DNA from: Epiperipatus broadwayi
Lineage: Eukaryota; Onychophora; Udeonychophora; Euonychophora; Peripatidae
DNA: 64,000 nt
NCBI GenBank assembly: GCA_028023455.1
Contig: JAQFVV010012420.1
Span: 7,025,194 to 7,089,193, forward strand
Reading direction: 5' to 3'
Position 1 is the stretch's first letter, and each line of letters opens with the position of its first letter. The translations under genes and the position numbers were made by a program. The notes under the pieces were generated by a model. It was given only the letters and a program-made list of their open reading frames with translations, was not told the DNA's origin and did no database searches. This document shows positions 35,691 to 46,941 of this stretch, piece after piece.

Positions 35691-38176
35691 TTAAAAATTT
35701 ATTGTTAAATAAGTTATAAAGAAAATACAGGATTTGAACCTGATGTAACAACATAAAATAAAAATATAACATTAAAATATTCTTAAATGTGATTTGAATA
35801 ATATTATTTTGTTTATTGGAGCTTCTTGATAGAAATTGATAAGAAACTATAATATCTGTACGTTTATATTAAAAAGAAAGAAGTAGAAGTTAGACTACAA
35901 AGGAGAATTTATAAATCAACTCTTAAAAAGTTGTCAAAAATATTTATGAGATTAGGATTGCCTGGATATTCTTATTAATAAAAAAAAATCAGAAAACTTT
36001 CTTGTAGACAGCAACTGACCTAAACATAAAAACAACATTACATTAATGATCAAAAAATGCTTTATCTCAGACAAATTAAGTGACAAAAATGTGCAAATAC
36101 TGTATAAATAAAATTCAAGAAAATCTTTTAAAATTATTTTGTCTTCATGAACGCTGCTCATTTTTTTTCTTTTTTTAATTAGAATTAGAGCTTGCAGATC
36201 ATATGAAGAATCTATATTGTTTTTATTTGAACATTCAACCAATGCAAAATCGTAATACGCTTCAATAAATGCATTTATTAAGAGCAGATTTAAAATTAGC
36301 ATTGTTATTTTCTCTATAATAATTGTTTTATTAAATCTTTATTATAAAAACATAAAAATATCTATGTATATAAATAGTAGATTTTTTTTAAATTTCATGC
36401 CAAATACCAAAAGAAAGCTTGTTTCACAGAAAATGTATAAAACACTTTTAAGCAAATGAACTTGTCTACAACTTAAAATATAGTTTCTGTACCTAAGACT
36501 AGTTTCAAATCAAATGCTTTTTTTGGATATTCAACTCAAAAATCTGCAACAAAGAATTAAAAAAATGGAATTCTTATGAGGATGCAATCAAATTTCTTGT
36601 AGCAGTTTCCACAATAAAAAAAAACAGTTGAATTTAATCTTCCTAGCCGCAACTGAAATCTTTCTACAGATTCAGGACAATCTATGGTCGTTTTAACTTA
36701 TAAACGCATACAATGAACAGCATTATAATGTCTGATGAATCTATGGTTACTGCAGCAAAATTAAATAATTTATTGAAATCACTAGCAAGTCTTTTTTGTG
36801 GTTGGAATCTGTATACGTTATTTTATAATATTTTGTTAATAATTAAACTGTCATTAAAAAAATTCATAAGCTAAATAAATAAATAATGGTAAACTTTATA
36901 TATTGTATCGAATTCAAACAATCTGGATTTTTAAATTTATTTCTTGACATTTTATAAAACTTGAACTTTAACGTAAATAATATTTTCGATTTATAACTCA
37001 GAATAACTATTTCTTTAATTGATTTATTGATTTTTGGCAATAATCATTATAAAAATAACTGGAACAATTTGACGCTAGATCAATTTCTTGAGTCTATATA
37101 AAACAAAAATAGAAAATTACTTTAAGACGTAAGTACTAACGTAAATAGTTAAAAATAAAATATATTCAATACAATATAAAATATATTCAATACAATATAC
37201 ATATTTTTTTTTGATCCCGTTATTTAAAATTTATTTGATAAGAAAGTTCTTTTTAAAAAAATACTAATGTATAAAAAATGAATTTATTGTAAATGTGCAA
37301 TAATGAAAAACTTATATAACTCTTTATATATATTAAATAACGAAAATTTTTATAAAAGTAAATATATTGCAGATTTCCTCTGTATAAATTTGTTCCCTAT
37401 AAATATTAACACTAATATCTTTTTCCAAATCTTTCCTAAACTAGTGCTAGATGTTTTAGTGGGCAAAAAACTAGCTCTAGTTTGAAGAATTTACATAAGA
37501 TATTTTGATCAAAGAAATAATTGGATTTGAATCCAATTTTCATTTATCGTTATCCCTCCTCTTTCTCCTCTACACATTCCTTGTTTTTGGATTTTATTGG
37601 TCAAATTATCTCATTCATGTGTCTGGCATATTTAATTTTTTTTATTATATTCAAATTGAATTAAAAATTTTTCTCATTTTATGTCATCTTTGCAATGTGC
37701 TTGACTGACTTGCACTTTGCAGAAAATACTAATATTTACAACAAGATAAAATATTCACATAGTAATATGAAATATATCCATATATATATTATGAGATTCA
37801 GCTCACATTATGAAAAAATGAAAAAATTACAAGTGATTCATAAGATTCATATTTGAACCCTATAATACTAAGTATTACATCTGATTAAACTGTATAATAG
37901 ATTGGCATAATATATGCTTGTAAAAATGATTTTCCATTGCCTGAAAATTATTGGTTATTATGTATATATATATGTTGATATGAAGATTTTCACGGGTTGC
38001 ACATATAAAAGACATATTTTGCAGGTTCATCCATGTTAAAAAAAAATTTAATATTAATATACGGACATTTCCACATGATCACACAAGTCATCTACTGGGT
38101 GATAAATGATAGAAAGACAGTTGTAGAGGAGTTACAATCACTGATTTGAAAATAATATTAAATCAAAATATGTTTT
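35691..38176. other. Gene-free AT-rich DNA
   Basis: No gene is supported. The open frame at 35952-36302 (minus) lacks recognisable motifs, and those at 37303-37708 are compositional. Confidence 0.45.
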
Positions 38177-39090
38177 TTAAAAAAAAAATTTCCAAATAGG
38201 AGAAAGTTTGCATGTTTCATCTCGCTTATTGATATAATCTGACCTTTTTAGTATCTCAGTGGCTTCTCTGATTTTACACTGGTAGAGATTATCACATCTG
38301 GATATGATCGTGGTACTAGAAAAATCAATTTTATGACCTGGATCTATAGTATGGAGTGAGAGTGCTAATGATGATGAGTCTTGTTTAACTGCAATAGCAT
38401 GCTCATCTCTCCTAACACTGATGTGATGATTGCTCATACCTATATAAGAAGCTTTCAATTATCACATGAGATTTCATAAATACCATGAGATTCAAGAGGG
38501 ATTGAATCCTTGGGTTTGGTTATTATATTACTGATTTTTTGATGAGTAGAAAATGCTGTATTTATATTGTAGCATTTTAATATATGTCCAATACTGTCTG
38601 TAGTTCATTTTATATATGGAATATAAATCCCAATAGCTGATTTATCTTCTTTTTGTTTTCTATTTTGACCATTTTGGGCTTGAATTAAGGCTTTTTTTAT
38701 AAATTTATAATTATAACTATTTTCTAATAAAACATTATTAATATGATTTATTTCTTCTTTCATATGTGATTATCTGAAAGATTAATAGCTCTATTTAAAA
38801 GAATTTTGGCTACAGAAACAACCTGACTTGGGTGATAATGAGAATGGAAATGTAAATATCTGTCCATGTTGTATATCCTTTTTGTAAATCGAAAATGATA
38901 GACTATTTGGTGTCCTGGTGACTAGTACATCAAAAAAAGAAAGTTTTCCATCAGACTCTGTCTCCATTGTAAATTTAATATGAGGATGTACATTATATAA
39001 ATGTGGGAAAAAATTAGCTAATTTATTTTTTCCATGTTGCCATATGATAAAAGTGTCATCTATGTATCTGAGCCAAATAAGAAGTTTTAA
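38177..39090 (-). pseudogene. Penelope-like element: RT C-terminal half plus GIY-YIG endonuclease
   Basis: Read on the minus strand from 39085. LKLLIWLRYIDDTFIIW is the Penelope RT motif C (usual form WLRYVDDTF.IW). It is followed by HPHIKFTMETESDGKLSFFD and VLVTR, the characteristic Penelope block. After several stops comes NNVLLENSYNYKFI, then a connector resembling L.YI..TTD.IG.IL...NINT. Then come GIYEISC and, one shift later, SYIGMSNHHISVRRDEH (38458 down), the GIY and YIG halves of the endonuclease. The ending is CKLSPIWK. Intact elements nick with the GIY-YIG domain and copy RNA by target priming. This copy carries numerous stops and shifts. Its upstream RT part is not in line but inverted next to it. 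Confidence 0.85.
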
Positions 39091-39094
39091 AGAT

Positions 39095-39318
39095 GATACC
39101 AGATACCCCCTTCGACCAATAGTAAGTGCAATATGATCTCCAACTCATATTCTAGCTAGATATTTATCTGATTTTATTAAACATACAATTCCATCTATTA
39201 AATCATATATTAAAAACTCTTTACACTTTATTTCTGGTTTAAAATATTTAAAAATTAATGCTAATGATATTCTGGTCAGTTTTGATGTTGTGTCTTTGTT
39301 TACATAAGCCTTTAGAAA
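39095..39318 (+). pseudogene. Penelope-like element: inverted RT N-terminal segment (fingers to motif A)
   Basis: The plus-strand translation reads TRYPLRPIVSAI, one stop, then SPTHILARYLSDFIKHTI and SYIKNSLHFISGLK, ending DILVSFDVVSLFT with a stop directly after. This is the Penelope RT start (usual form PLRPIVSSIGSPTY.LA..L) through catalytic motif A (SFDVVSLFT). It lies on the strand opposite to the downstream half, with its 5' side touching that half at about 39090-39098. That is the geometry expected for 5' inversion during retrotransposition. Motif B and roughly a hundred residues between motifs A and C were not found, so sequence was lost at the inversion or has decayed. Confidence 0.8.
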
Positions 39319-40774
39319 AAAATTTCACTTTGCTCACATTCAAACCAGACAACATAAGTATTATAGTCTTATGCATTCCTAAATATTACAAAACCAAACA
39401 TTATACATTTCCTTTTTTTAATATATAAACCACCAACCTGATATGGCTGCATTATGTTACACTGCTTTCCTCTTCATAATGAATATTGTATCCCTTTTTG
39501 TTACTTCCATGGGTTCATCTATCCATTTACCATTCATTTTCTTTCCATTAATCTTGCATATGACCAGAATCTATCTATATATGGCTGGGTTTTAAAATTG
39601 AAACCTTTTAATTCATCATCTTTAATCTTAAAGGAAATTTTGTATGAATGGTTTTAAATGATTGTTCTAAAAGGTTTTTAAATTTCTTGTATGTACATTT
39701 CTCAAGTTTTCTGTCCGGTGCAACCTTAACTAACACAATCACTGATATAGGATATATATAGATATATACTAAATAACTTTCCTTTTACTAGCTTCTTGTT
39801 CCAATCTTGTATATGTCTTTATTTGATATTCATTAAACTGATGTGTTCCAAATTTATACAGTTACACTGATGTGCTCCAAAATTATGGGTAATTGATTTT
39901 TTTATTAGTGAAGCTATGTTTATTAAAAGTAAAATTATATTGAGCAATTTTATGAATTAACAATTTGTTTTGATCTATTAACTCAGCATTTATAGTTGCA
40001 TCCAAGTATATCCAGAATAAGTGGTTTAAATTACATTTACTTTTCATAAGAATTGAAGTTGAGACTTCTAATACGTGCAAATGAATGTTTTATATCACTT
40101 TTATATGTCCATTTTATTATTTAGAAGATAGGAGAGTAGTTGCATAGTTTAAAAAAATGACTTTGGTTTTCCTACAGTAAAAAATTGTTCAACTTTAATA
40201 TTATGAATTGCATTCTTAGCATCAGTCCTTTTAACAGGAAAGGCTGTGATGCAATTTTGTAAAAAATATATTCTGCCAGTAAATGTCAATAGTTATTATA
40301 TGGCTAATAAGAATGTAAATACTTTTAAAATGTCATCCCCCTGTACTTAATCTCAGTTTAATCACTTCATTATTTTAGGCTATAATAATTAAATAAGTTA
40401 AAAAGACACACACACACACAAAAAGATATATAATTTAACAAGTTAAATACAAAAGTTAAAATGTATATTAAAAAAAATTGATTAACTACTATTTACTAGG
40501 CTTTTAAACATATTTTTGTTTTGTTATGTATGATTAATTTAAATAAATTATTTCGAAATATGTAATCAATAAAGACTTATACATGTATAAAATATTCAAA
40601 GTTGTTTCATCAAACTACACGTAAGCTTGTAAATGAATTAACAGTTAGTCGCCTAATGCATCCAAATAACTAACAACTATTTCATTATTACAAGATATTT
40701 TGTCCTAATAAGTGGAATTCATCAGTTATTTCCAATAAACACTGACCTAGTCATTTATTTCTTATATATATAGA
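39319..40774. other. Gene-free AT-rich DNA
   Basis: No gene supported; a short (CA)n run lies at about 40408-40420. Part of this may be unrecognisable Penelope-like sequence. Confidence 0.4.
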
Positions 40775-41745
40775 GATCACAAAACAAACTCTTAACAAGC
40801 TTTGTAGAATAATCCCAACCTCAAATCTGTTTCTGTTACTGGCGTCCCCAGTGAGGTGCTAGGATATTCAATCATTAAATTAAAAACCAGGACAAGCCCA
40901 GCACTTTATCTAATGTATAACTATTAAGTAGAAACTGAAATTTTCAGACATCCATATGTCTTCCAATCCAGCTATCTAACTTAAGAAGTCATATGGGACT
41001 GAACTAAGTTCAGATACACCATATATTAATAGCTTTAGCAATATAAAATCGCCAAAGCCATCATAGCAAAAAAAAAAAAAATCAAGTCAGATATCACATG
41101 ACCTAATTTAATAAAGCTTGTGTTTACAAATGTTATATATAGAGCTTGCAAAACAAACTTTTAACAAACTTTGTAGAATACCCCCAACCTCAGATCGGTT
41201 TCTGCTACTGGCATCCTCAGTGAGGTGCTAGGATATTCAATGATTAGATTAAAAATACCAGGACAAGCCCAGCATCTTATCTAATGTATAGCTATTAAGT
41301 AGAACCTCTGAAATTTTCAGACATCCATGTAGCTGGATTGGAATACATATGGATGTCTGAAAATTTCAGAGTTTCTATTTAATACATTATACATTAGATA
41401 AAGTACTGGGCTATATATATATATATATAAACTTTGAAATTTTCAGACATCCATATGTCTTCCAATCCAGCTATATGGATGTCTGAAAATTTCAGAGGTT
41501 CTACTTAATAGCTATACATTAGATAAGGTGCTGGGCTTGTCCTGGTATTTTTAATCTAATCATTGAATATCCTAGCACCTCACTGAGGATTCCAGTAGCA
41601 GAAACTGGTCTGAGGTTGGGGGTATTCTACAAAGTTTGTTAAAAGTTTGTTTTGCAAGCTCTATATATAACATTTGTAAACACAAGCTTTATTAAATTAG
41701 TTCATGTGACATCTGACTTGATTTTATATATATATATAGTAATTA
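40775..41745. repeat. Nested inverted repeats related to the 34515-35690 family
   Basis: Units in one orientation (about 40780-41130, 41145-41340, and a short piece near 41430-41480) are followed by the reverse orientation (about 41340-41420 and 41480-41745). Landmarks are acaaactttt/aaaagtttgt near the ends, cctcactgagg, ccaggacaagcccagca, tgaaattttcagacatccat and a ctatatataacatttgtaaa block. The outer arms pair over several hundred bases at high identity, so the locus can fold into a long hairpin with smaller internal ones. It shares landmark order with 34515-35690 but is better preserved. Non-coding. Confidence 0.8.
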
Positions 41746-42056
41746 GCTTTATGGAATTCAGTTTTTAAGAATAATATTTATAAATATACTATAATGTATG
41801 TAATTGATTTAATTATGATAGATACAAATAGTACTAGTATATAATATCAGTGAAAAAAAGCACTTTCAATTATTTCATTTGTAATCACATATATAATTAA
41901 ACTAATTATGTGTAAAGTTTAAAACATAATCACATTTAATATTAGTGACCAAAACTATTTTCAATTACTTCAGTTGTAATTTGTGTTAAGTGTGCTGAAA
42001 CACAGCAATAGACAAGTTGATAAAAGTTAGTGGTACAGCTGAGCACTTTCGACAAC
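41746..42056. other. AT-rich spacer
   Basis: No feature is seen between the nested repeat and the Penelope-like fragment. Confidence 0.5.
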
Positions 42057-42760
42057 TTATTGTGTTCTCATAGTGGAGGGATGTATATATGACCTATGGT
42101 ATTTAAATTTATGTAAATTAGAATGTCCATTTTTTAGAGAGAGGAAGCATGATTCTTGACACTTTAAGCCATTTCTTTCAATATATTGTATTACAGCTGA
42201 AGTAGAATTAAATGTGTGTTCTGTTGCCTTCTGGTGTTCTAGGAAGATAGTTATATTCTGGCTTGTCATATGCTCTTTTATATAAATATTGATGCTGTGA
42301 TAGGCATGTAGATAGGGATCCATTTTAAGGATATTAAATTTTATAAATGGTGCTGGAGGTGGGGTCGGGTTTGAGTTTATCCTTGGAATTATTGATTAGT
42401 CTATTAGTTGAAGGATGGATATGGAAACTTAGATGAAATATTGGGGAGGTTTTGTTAAATGTCTTTGTTAGTGTGGGGATGTATGGCAGAAGTAGCCATG
42501 GTCTATCTTTGTTGGGGTGGGGGAGGATTGAATTTAGTTTGTAGTAGAATTGTCTGACTTTTCTTGTTAGGTTTCTGTATTTGAATCTTATGAATGTTAA
42601 ATCTTTTAAATGTAGTTCTATATTTCATTTGCTGAAGGATTCATGTTTGCATAGTGGGTGATTACAATATAAGAAAAAGGATAGACCCACTAGTTTGTGA
42701 GAGCAAGGAAAAGTTGATATGAGATGTGTGAATCTGCAAACTTTGAGCAGCTTGATTAGC
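42057..42760 (-). pseudogene. Second Penelope-like fragment (connector plus decayed GIY-YIG domain), a different family
   Basis: The minus-strand translation contains LLPYIPTLTKTFNKT, about 25 residues later SKDKLKPDPTSSTIYKI, and after a stop and shift IKEHMTSQN, then HQKATEHTFNSTSAVIQYIE. Penelope-like proteins have LPYI.G.S...... and then K D . . P....GV(V/I)Y.IPC just before the GIY-YIG domain. Within that domain they have R..EH..., H....H.F and then ..I..(E/R). The overall agreement in order and spacing supports the call. Residues differ from the copy at 38177, so this is a separate family. The YIG half and catalytic residues are lost. The RT would lie at higher coordinates but was not recognised. 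Confidence 0.6.
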
Positions 42761-42870
42761 ATTGAGTAGATTACTGTAAAAAAATAATTCTGTTGCTGAA
42801 TATTAAATGCAATTATTGTTTATTTTGTTATTCAGAACAATTTAATGAATACTGATTAATTTATATATAT

Positions 42871-44294
42871 TGTAACGTTTTTCGTTTTGCTAGGCCTCTT
42901 ACACGCTAATATAAACTGCGTGTGAGTTGATCAAGCCATGTCAAAAAAGAAGAAAGTTATATTTCTATTCTAAAAACATAGCTATATTTCCTGATCAACT
43001 CGGCCTAGAATTATTGCTAAGTACAATCGTGAGCTGACTCAGTTTTTAATTTCTACATGAGGGCACCAGAGTCGTTAGACCCACTGAGTCGGCGTCAAAC
43101 ATATTGTAACTCACAAACTAAACAGAAAAAAAAAGTGTTTTTAAACTAATCGGTATTACATCATACCGTAACGAGAATTAATTTTTTAAGATTATTATTC
43201 CTGGGCTTATTCAAACATATTGGCAAAGGTAAATTACATTTTTAAATCCTATTAAACTACTAATAGATTTAATAATAAAAAATAATAACTATTATTAATA
43301 ACGCACAATGAAAAGGTTGATAAAAGTATAATCTCTTTTATTCTAACAAACTAAAATATTTATAAGTTAAATTACGAATTAACTAAACTGGAAAGTACAC
43401 ACAGCCTAATCCAGATAATGAATCGATTAACAAAAACAGTTAGATTAAATAATGAACGCAATTTAATAATGTTCCAAGATCTTGTACAAAATTCTTTATA
43501 AGAAAGTCCCTTGAATACGAAAAGTCTATATCAGGATGGTAGTCTAAGCTTAGATAAATAATTGTTTGCAAACTTTTAAGTCACTATCAGGAAAATTTAT
43601 TCTTAACTTACCGGTAAGTTCATGTAGGTTTATGGGATCCCAGATCATGAGAATTTCCATTGGTCTCTCCTGCCGGCGTCTTCCATTATTGTTCCGTTCT
43701 ATAGCTGGAGAAAAGGCACAGTTGTAGTGACCCTTTTATTGCAAAAAGCGGTCTTCACAAGTCCCGTTTCCATGCTTGCATGACAGCTTGGTACAGCAAG
43801 GGGCATACCTGTGTAGAAGTATATTTCTTGCCACAGGTTATGCTCGTGGAAACCTCCAACTTTCAGAGACATAACTAGAAGTTAAAGAGAAGACCCAGAT
43901 TGAAGTTGTCATCTCCTTTTTATATCGCGCTCCATTTTTGGAACTTCTGCGCACTCTTTTGTCTTTTTATCAGCGTATAAGATAATAATCTTATACACTC
44001 TCTCTTAAATTTAAGTTACAAAGTTCTCTTTTTTTTTAGCATTATTCTTCCATCTTTAATTAGCTAAAATATTTTTCTTTAGCTTATACTTTTGGAATTC
44101 TTTTAATTTATCTGGATTAGTAATCTGTATGTCATTTATTCTTTCCAATTAGATAAAAAAAAATAAGAATGACAATTTTAACCTTCATTGCACGTTTTAA
44201 CAAAAATTATACTAATCAAAAAAAAATCTAAATTTACTTTTTTAGCTTTTACCAAATGCCAATATATTTGTAACGTATATAAATAAACGTTACA
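42871..44294. mobile_element. Possible solo LTR or short-TIR element (about 1.42 kb)
   Basis: The block begins tgtaacgttt and ends aaacgttaca, i.e. TG...CA termini with a 10-bp inverted match, flanked on both sides by atat (a 4-bp duplication would fit, but the flank is itself an AT run). It contains two clearly less AT-rich patches (about 42890-43100 and 43600-43970), unlike the surroundings. No gag, pol or transposase coding was found. The terminal hairpin at 44268-44294 recurs at 3423-3448. A solo LTR of a Ty3/gypsy-type retrotransposon and a non-autonomous DNA transposon both remain possible. Confidence 0.45.
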
Positions 44295-46336
44295 ATATAT
44301 ATATATGAAGTGCAGAAAGTTTGAGATTTATAAATTAAATTGTAATCAAATTTGATATTTGTAAATAAATATGTAAGAGATTGTGAGCAAGAACAACTGA
44401 AATGTGCTGCTTTAGCATGAAATGTATCTTGAATTTCATTTGTCTTTTTCGGATGTCTGTATTCATATGTTTTAAAAAATATGTTGTGGAGTGAAAGTTT
44501 TAATATATATTTATATATTATAGATGAAAAGTAAAGATAAACTAAGTTATTCAATGTCTACCTTTAATTAAGCAAAAAAAAACCCACAAAAACATGTATA
44601 ATATCTTTCTCTGAGGTTTAAATTTGTACATCAATTAAAAATAATATAATTATTCATAACTGATAAGTAAATAATAATGATCATTAACATATTTGTATAA
44701 ATTGGATGGAAACAAAGTTGTGAGTGAAGAAATTTTCACAATTGCACTGATCCACTGCAGGATGATAGTCGCTCAAAGATTAATTCAATTTCTCCAATCA
44801 ATAACTTCTCCAAATTATATAAACGAACTTACTTATTTTATCCATCTATTTTACATGTGGATTTTTTTCTAGATCTTTTACAATGTTTTGGAATTTAATT
44901 TAAGACTTCAGTTAATTATCAATTATCATCTCTTCTTGTCATGTGTCAACTACAGCTTCATTTTTCAGTGAGGTAAATGATCCCTTGAATGTATCTCTCA
45001 CCCAAGTAATTTGCTTTTAATCTCTTCTCATTACCTCCAATCTAAAAACGTCCCATATTTCATTGAATTTTGTAAAGTCTTTAAATTATTTACTTAAAAA
45101 TATAAGGAAGATTATTTATTTATTCTCCTTAATACAGACATTATTTTATGGTCCGTGGTTCATTTTTTCTCTGATATTTTAAACAGGCATTATAGGCAAT
45201 TAATTGTAATGGTGGCAAACAATCCTGACAATTGTTGTTATTAAATAGGAATTTATTTTAGCAATTTCCGTGGGCATCTGACTATATCATGTAGGCTTCC
45301 CCTCAGAAAGAAGGAACAAACACCCCAATGGAATGGAATGTGAATACAGCTGACTGGAAATCATTCTTACATGAACTTTTGAGCATAATAGCAATGTCTT
45401 TTTTTGCAATTGATGAAAAACAGTCAAAATTTCAACAGCAAATGATTTACAAAATAAAAAAAATGGAATCTTTTATAGCCAACTCTGCCATTGTCTGTAT
45501 GGTTTATCTGTTTCACTTTTTATTATTTAACATAAGAATTCAAAAATAATTAATTTTTATGTTTGAATTGTAACAACAAACAAAAAAAAATTGGCTTCAA
45601 TTTTTAGTTCTTATATCATATAGATAAGATAACAGAACAAAACCATTGAAATTAAATATATTTTAAAACTGATATTCAGAATCAAAGATTTTAATCTGTT
45701 TTACTTTATTATTACAATTCTTTAGTTTATAATTAATTATACTAAAATTTTATTTAAATATTCTGTTTCATTAGAGACACAAAAATCTGTTTTACTTCAT
45801 TAACAAAATTTCATTTCTTTAAATTTTGATTAATTCTTTTCTGTTATGAAGAATGAAATAATAACTTTATTAAAGTTAACTTTATTATCTTTCTGGGTTT
45901 TCTTTAATTAATTTTTTTTATTTTACACAATTTAAAAGTTTTTAAAACATACAGCAAACTCTTCCCTCTCCCATTTAGATATTGAAATAAGCTATGCTAT
46001 TGTTAAAGAATAATTTTAACTATCTTCTTAGCTTTTATTATATTGATATTTAAAAGTTGTATATAACTCATGGTAGAGAGGTAACCGTTCCGAATGCACT
46101 ATTAAATCATATTCATACCCCATGTGTGAAAGCAAAACCTATAAGCACATGTACAGGTAGTTCAATCTTATTACTATCATCTTACTATTAACAAATGTAC
46201 TAATACAAATATTAATAATAACATCTCTAAAATACTCTTAATTAATATTTCTATTTATTTATTTACTTATCAAATAAATAATTATATAATGAGACTAATT
46301 CAAGATAGTTAGCTTTTTAAAATATTGAATATACAA
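44295..46336. other. Gene-free AT-rich DNA
   Basis: Open frames at 44249-44554 (minus) and 45328-45549 (plus) have no recognisable domain. Nothing else seen. Confidence 0.45.
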
Positions 46337-46416
46337 ATATATATATATATATATATAGAGATAGAGAAAAAAAGAAGATAGGTGGATGATAGTAGTAGTG
46401 TGTGAGAGAGGGGGGG

Positions 46417-46451
<35 letters not shown>

Positions 46452-46476
46452 GTAGGTAGGTAGGTAGATAGATAGG

Positions 46477-46507
<31 letters not shown>

Positions 46508-46565
46508 GTAGATAGATAGATAGATGAGGGGGGGAGAGGGAGATAGAGAGAGAGAGAGAGAGATC
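46337..46565. repeat. Compound microsatellite (TA)n, (TAGA)n/(TAGG)n, (AG)n
   Basis: (TA)n occupies about 46337-46357, TAGA units with interspersed TAGG occupy about 46417-46525, and an AG run ends near 46563. The Tyr-Leu-Ser-Ile-rich open frames on the minus strand are only translations of this array. Confidence 0.95.
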
Positions 46566-46589
46566 CAGTGACATAAGAATATCACACAA

Positions 46590-46941
46590 CTTTAACTCCA
46601 TTAACATATCACATTTATCATCAGATTCCTTCAATTTAGTATCCAAATTGTATTTGAGCTCATCAAACCTCACATTAGTAGCATTCAATTCAATTTTATA
46701 TAAATCAATTTTATTATTTATATCTTCTCTTAGTTTTCTATTTTTTCTATATATCCCTTTTTAGTTCTTTATTCTTTCTACTCATATCTCCAAATTTATT
46801 ACTCACATCTTCTTCTCTTAGCTCTTTAATTTCTCCACTCATATCTCCAAATTTATTATCCATCATTTCCACCAATTCTCTCAGTATTTGATAGAGACTG
46901 CCTTCAGGTTCTGGAAATGCTTCTACATTATTGCTTTCCAT
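46590..46941 (-). pseudogene. Coiled-coil coding remnant, frameshifted
   Basis: From an ATG at 46941 the minus strand encodes MESNNVEAFPEPEGSLYQIL and then a charged helical region. This carries an internal repeat, (N)KFGDMSxEIKELREED against NKFGDMSRKNKELKRD, a heptad-compatible coiled coil. The frame stops at 46747. One shift later it continues with KLREDINNKIDLYKIELNAT and FDELKYNLDTKLKESDDK, of the same character, up to the microsatellite. The acidic, Lys/Glu/Asp-rich composition contrasts with the surrounding DNA, so this was probably real coding sequence. It may be the N-terminal part of a retroelement ORF1/gag-like protein or a host coiled-coil protein; I do not recognise the family. 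The 3' end has been lost or interrupted by the microsatellite. Confidence 0.5.

Noticed and set aside
46295-46688. Two overlapping Ser/Leu/Tyr/Ile-rich open frames, minus strand
   Set aside because: Mostly translations of the TAGA and AG microsatellite; only the short N-terminal part of one belongs to the coiled-coil remnant.
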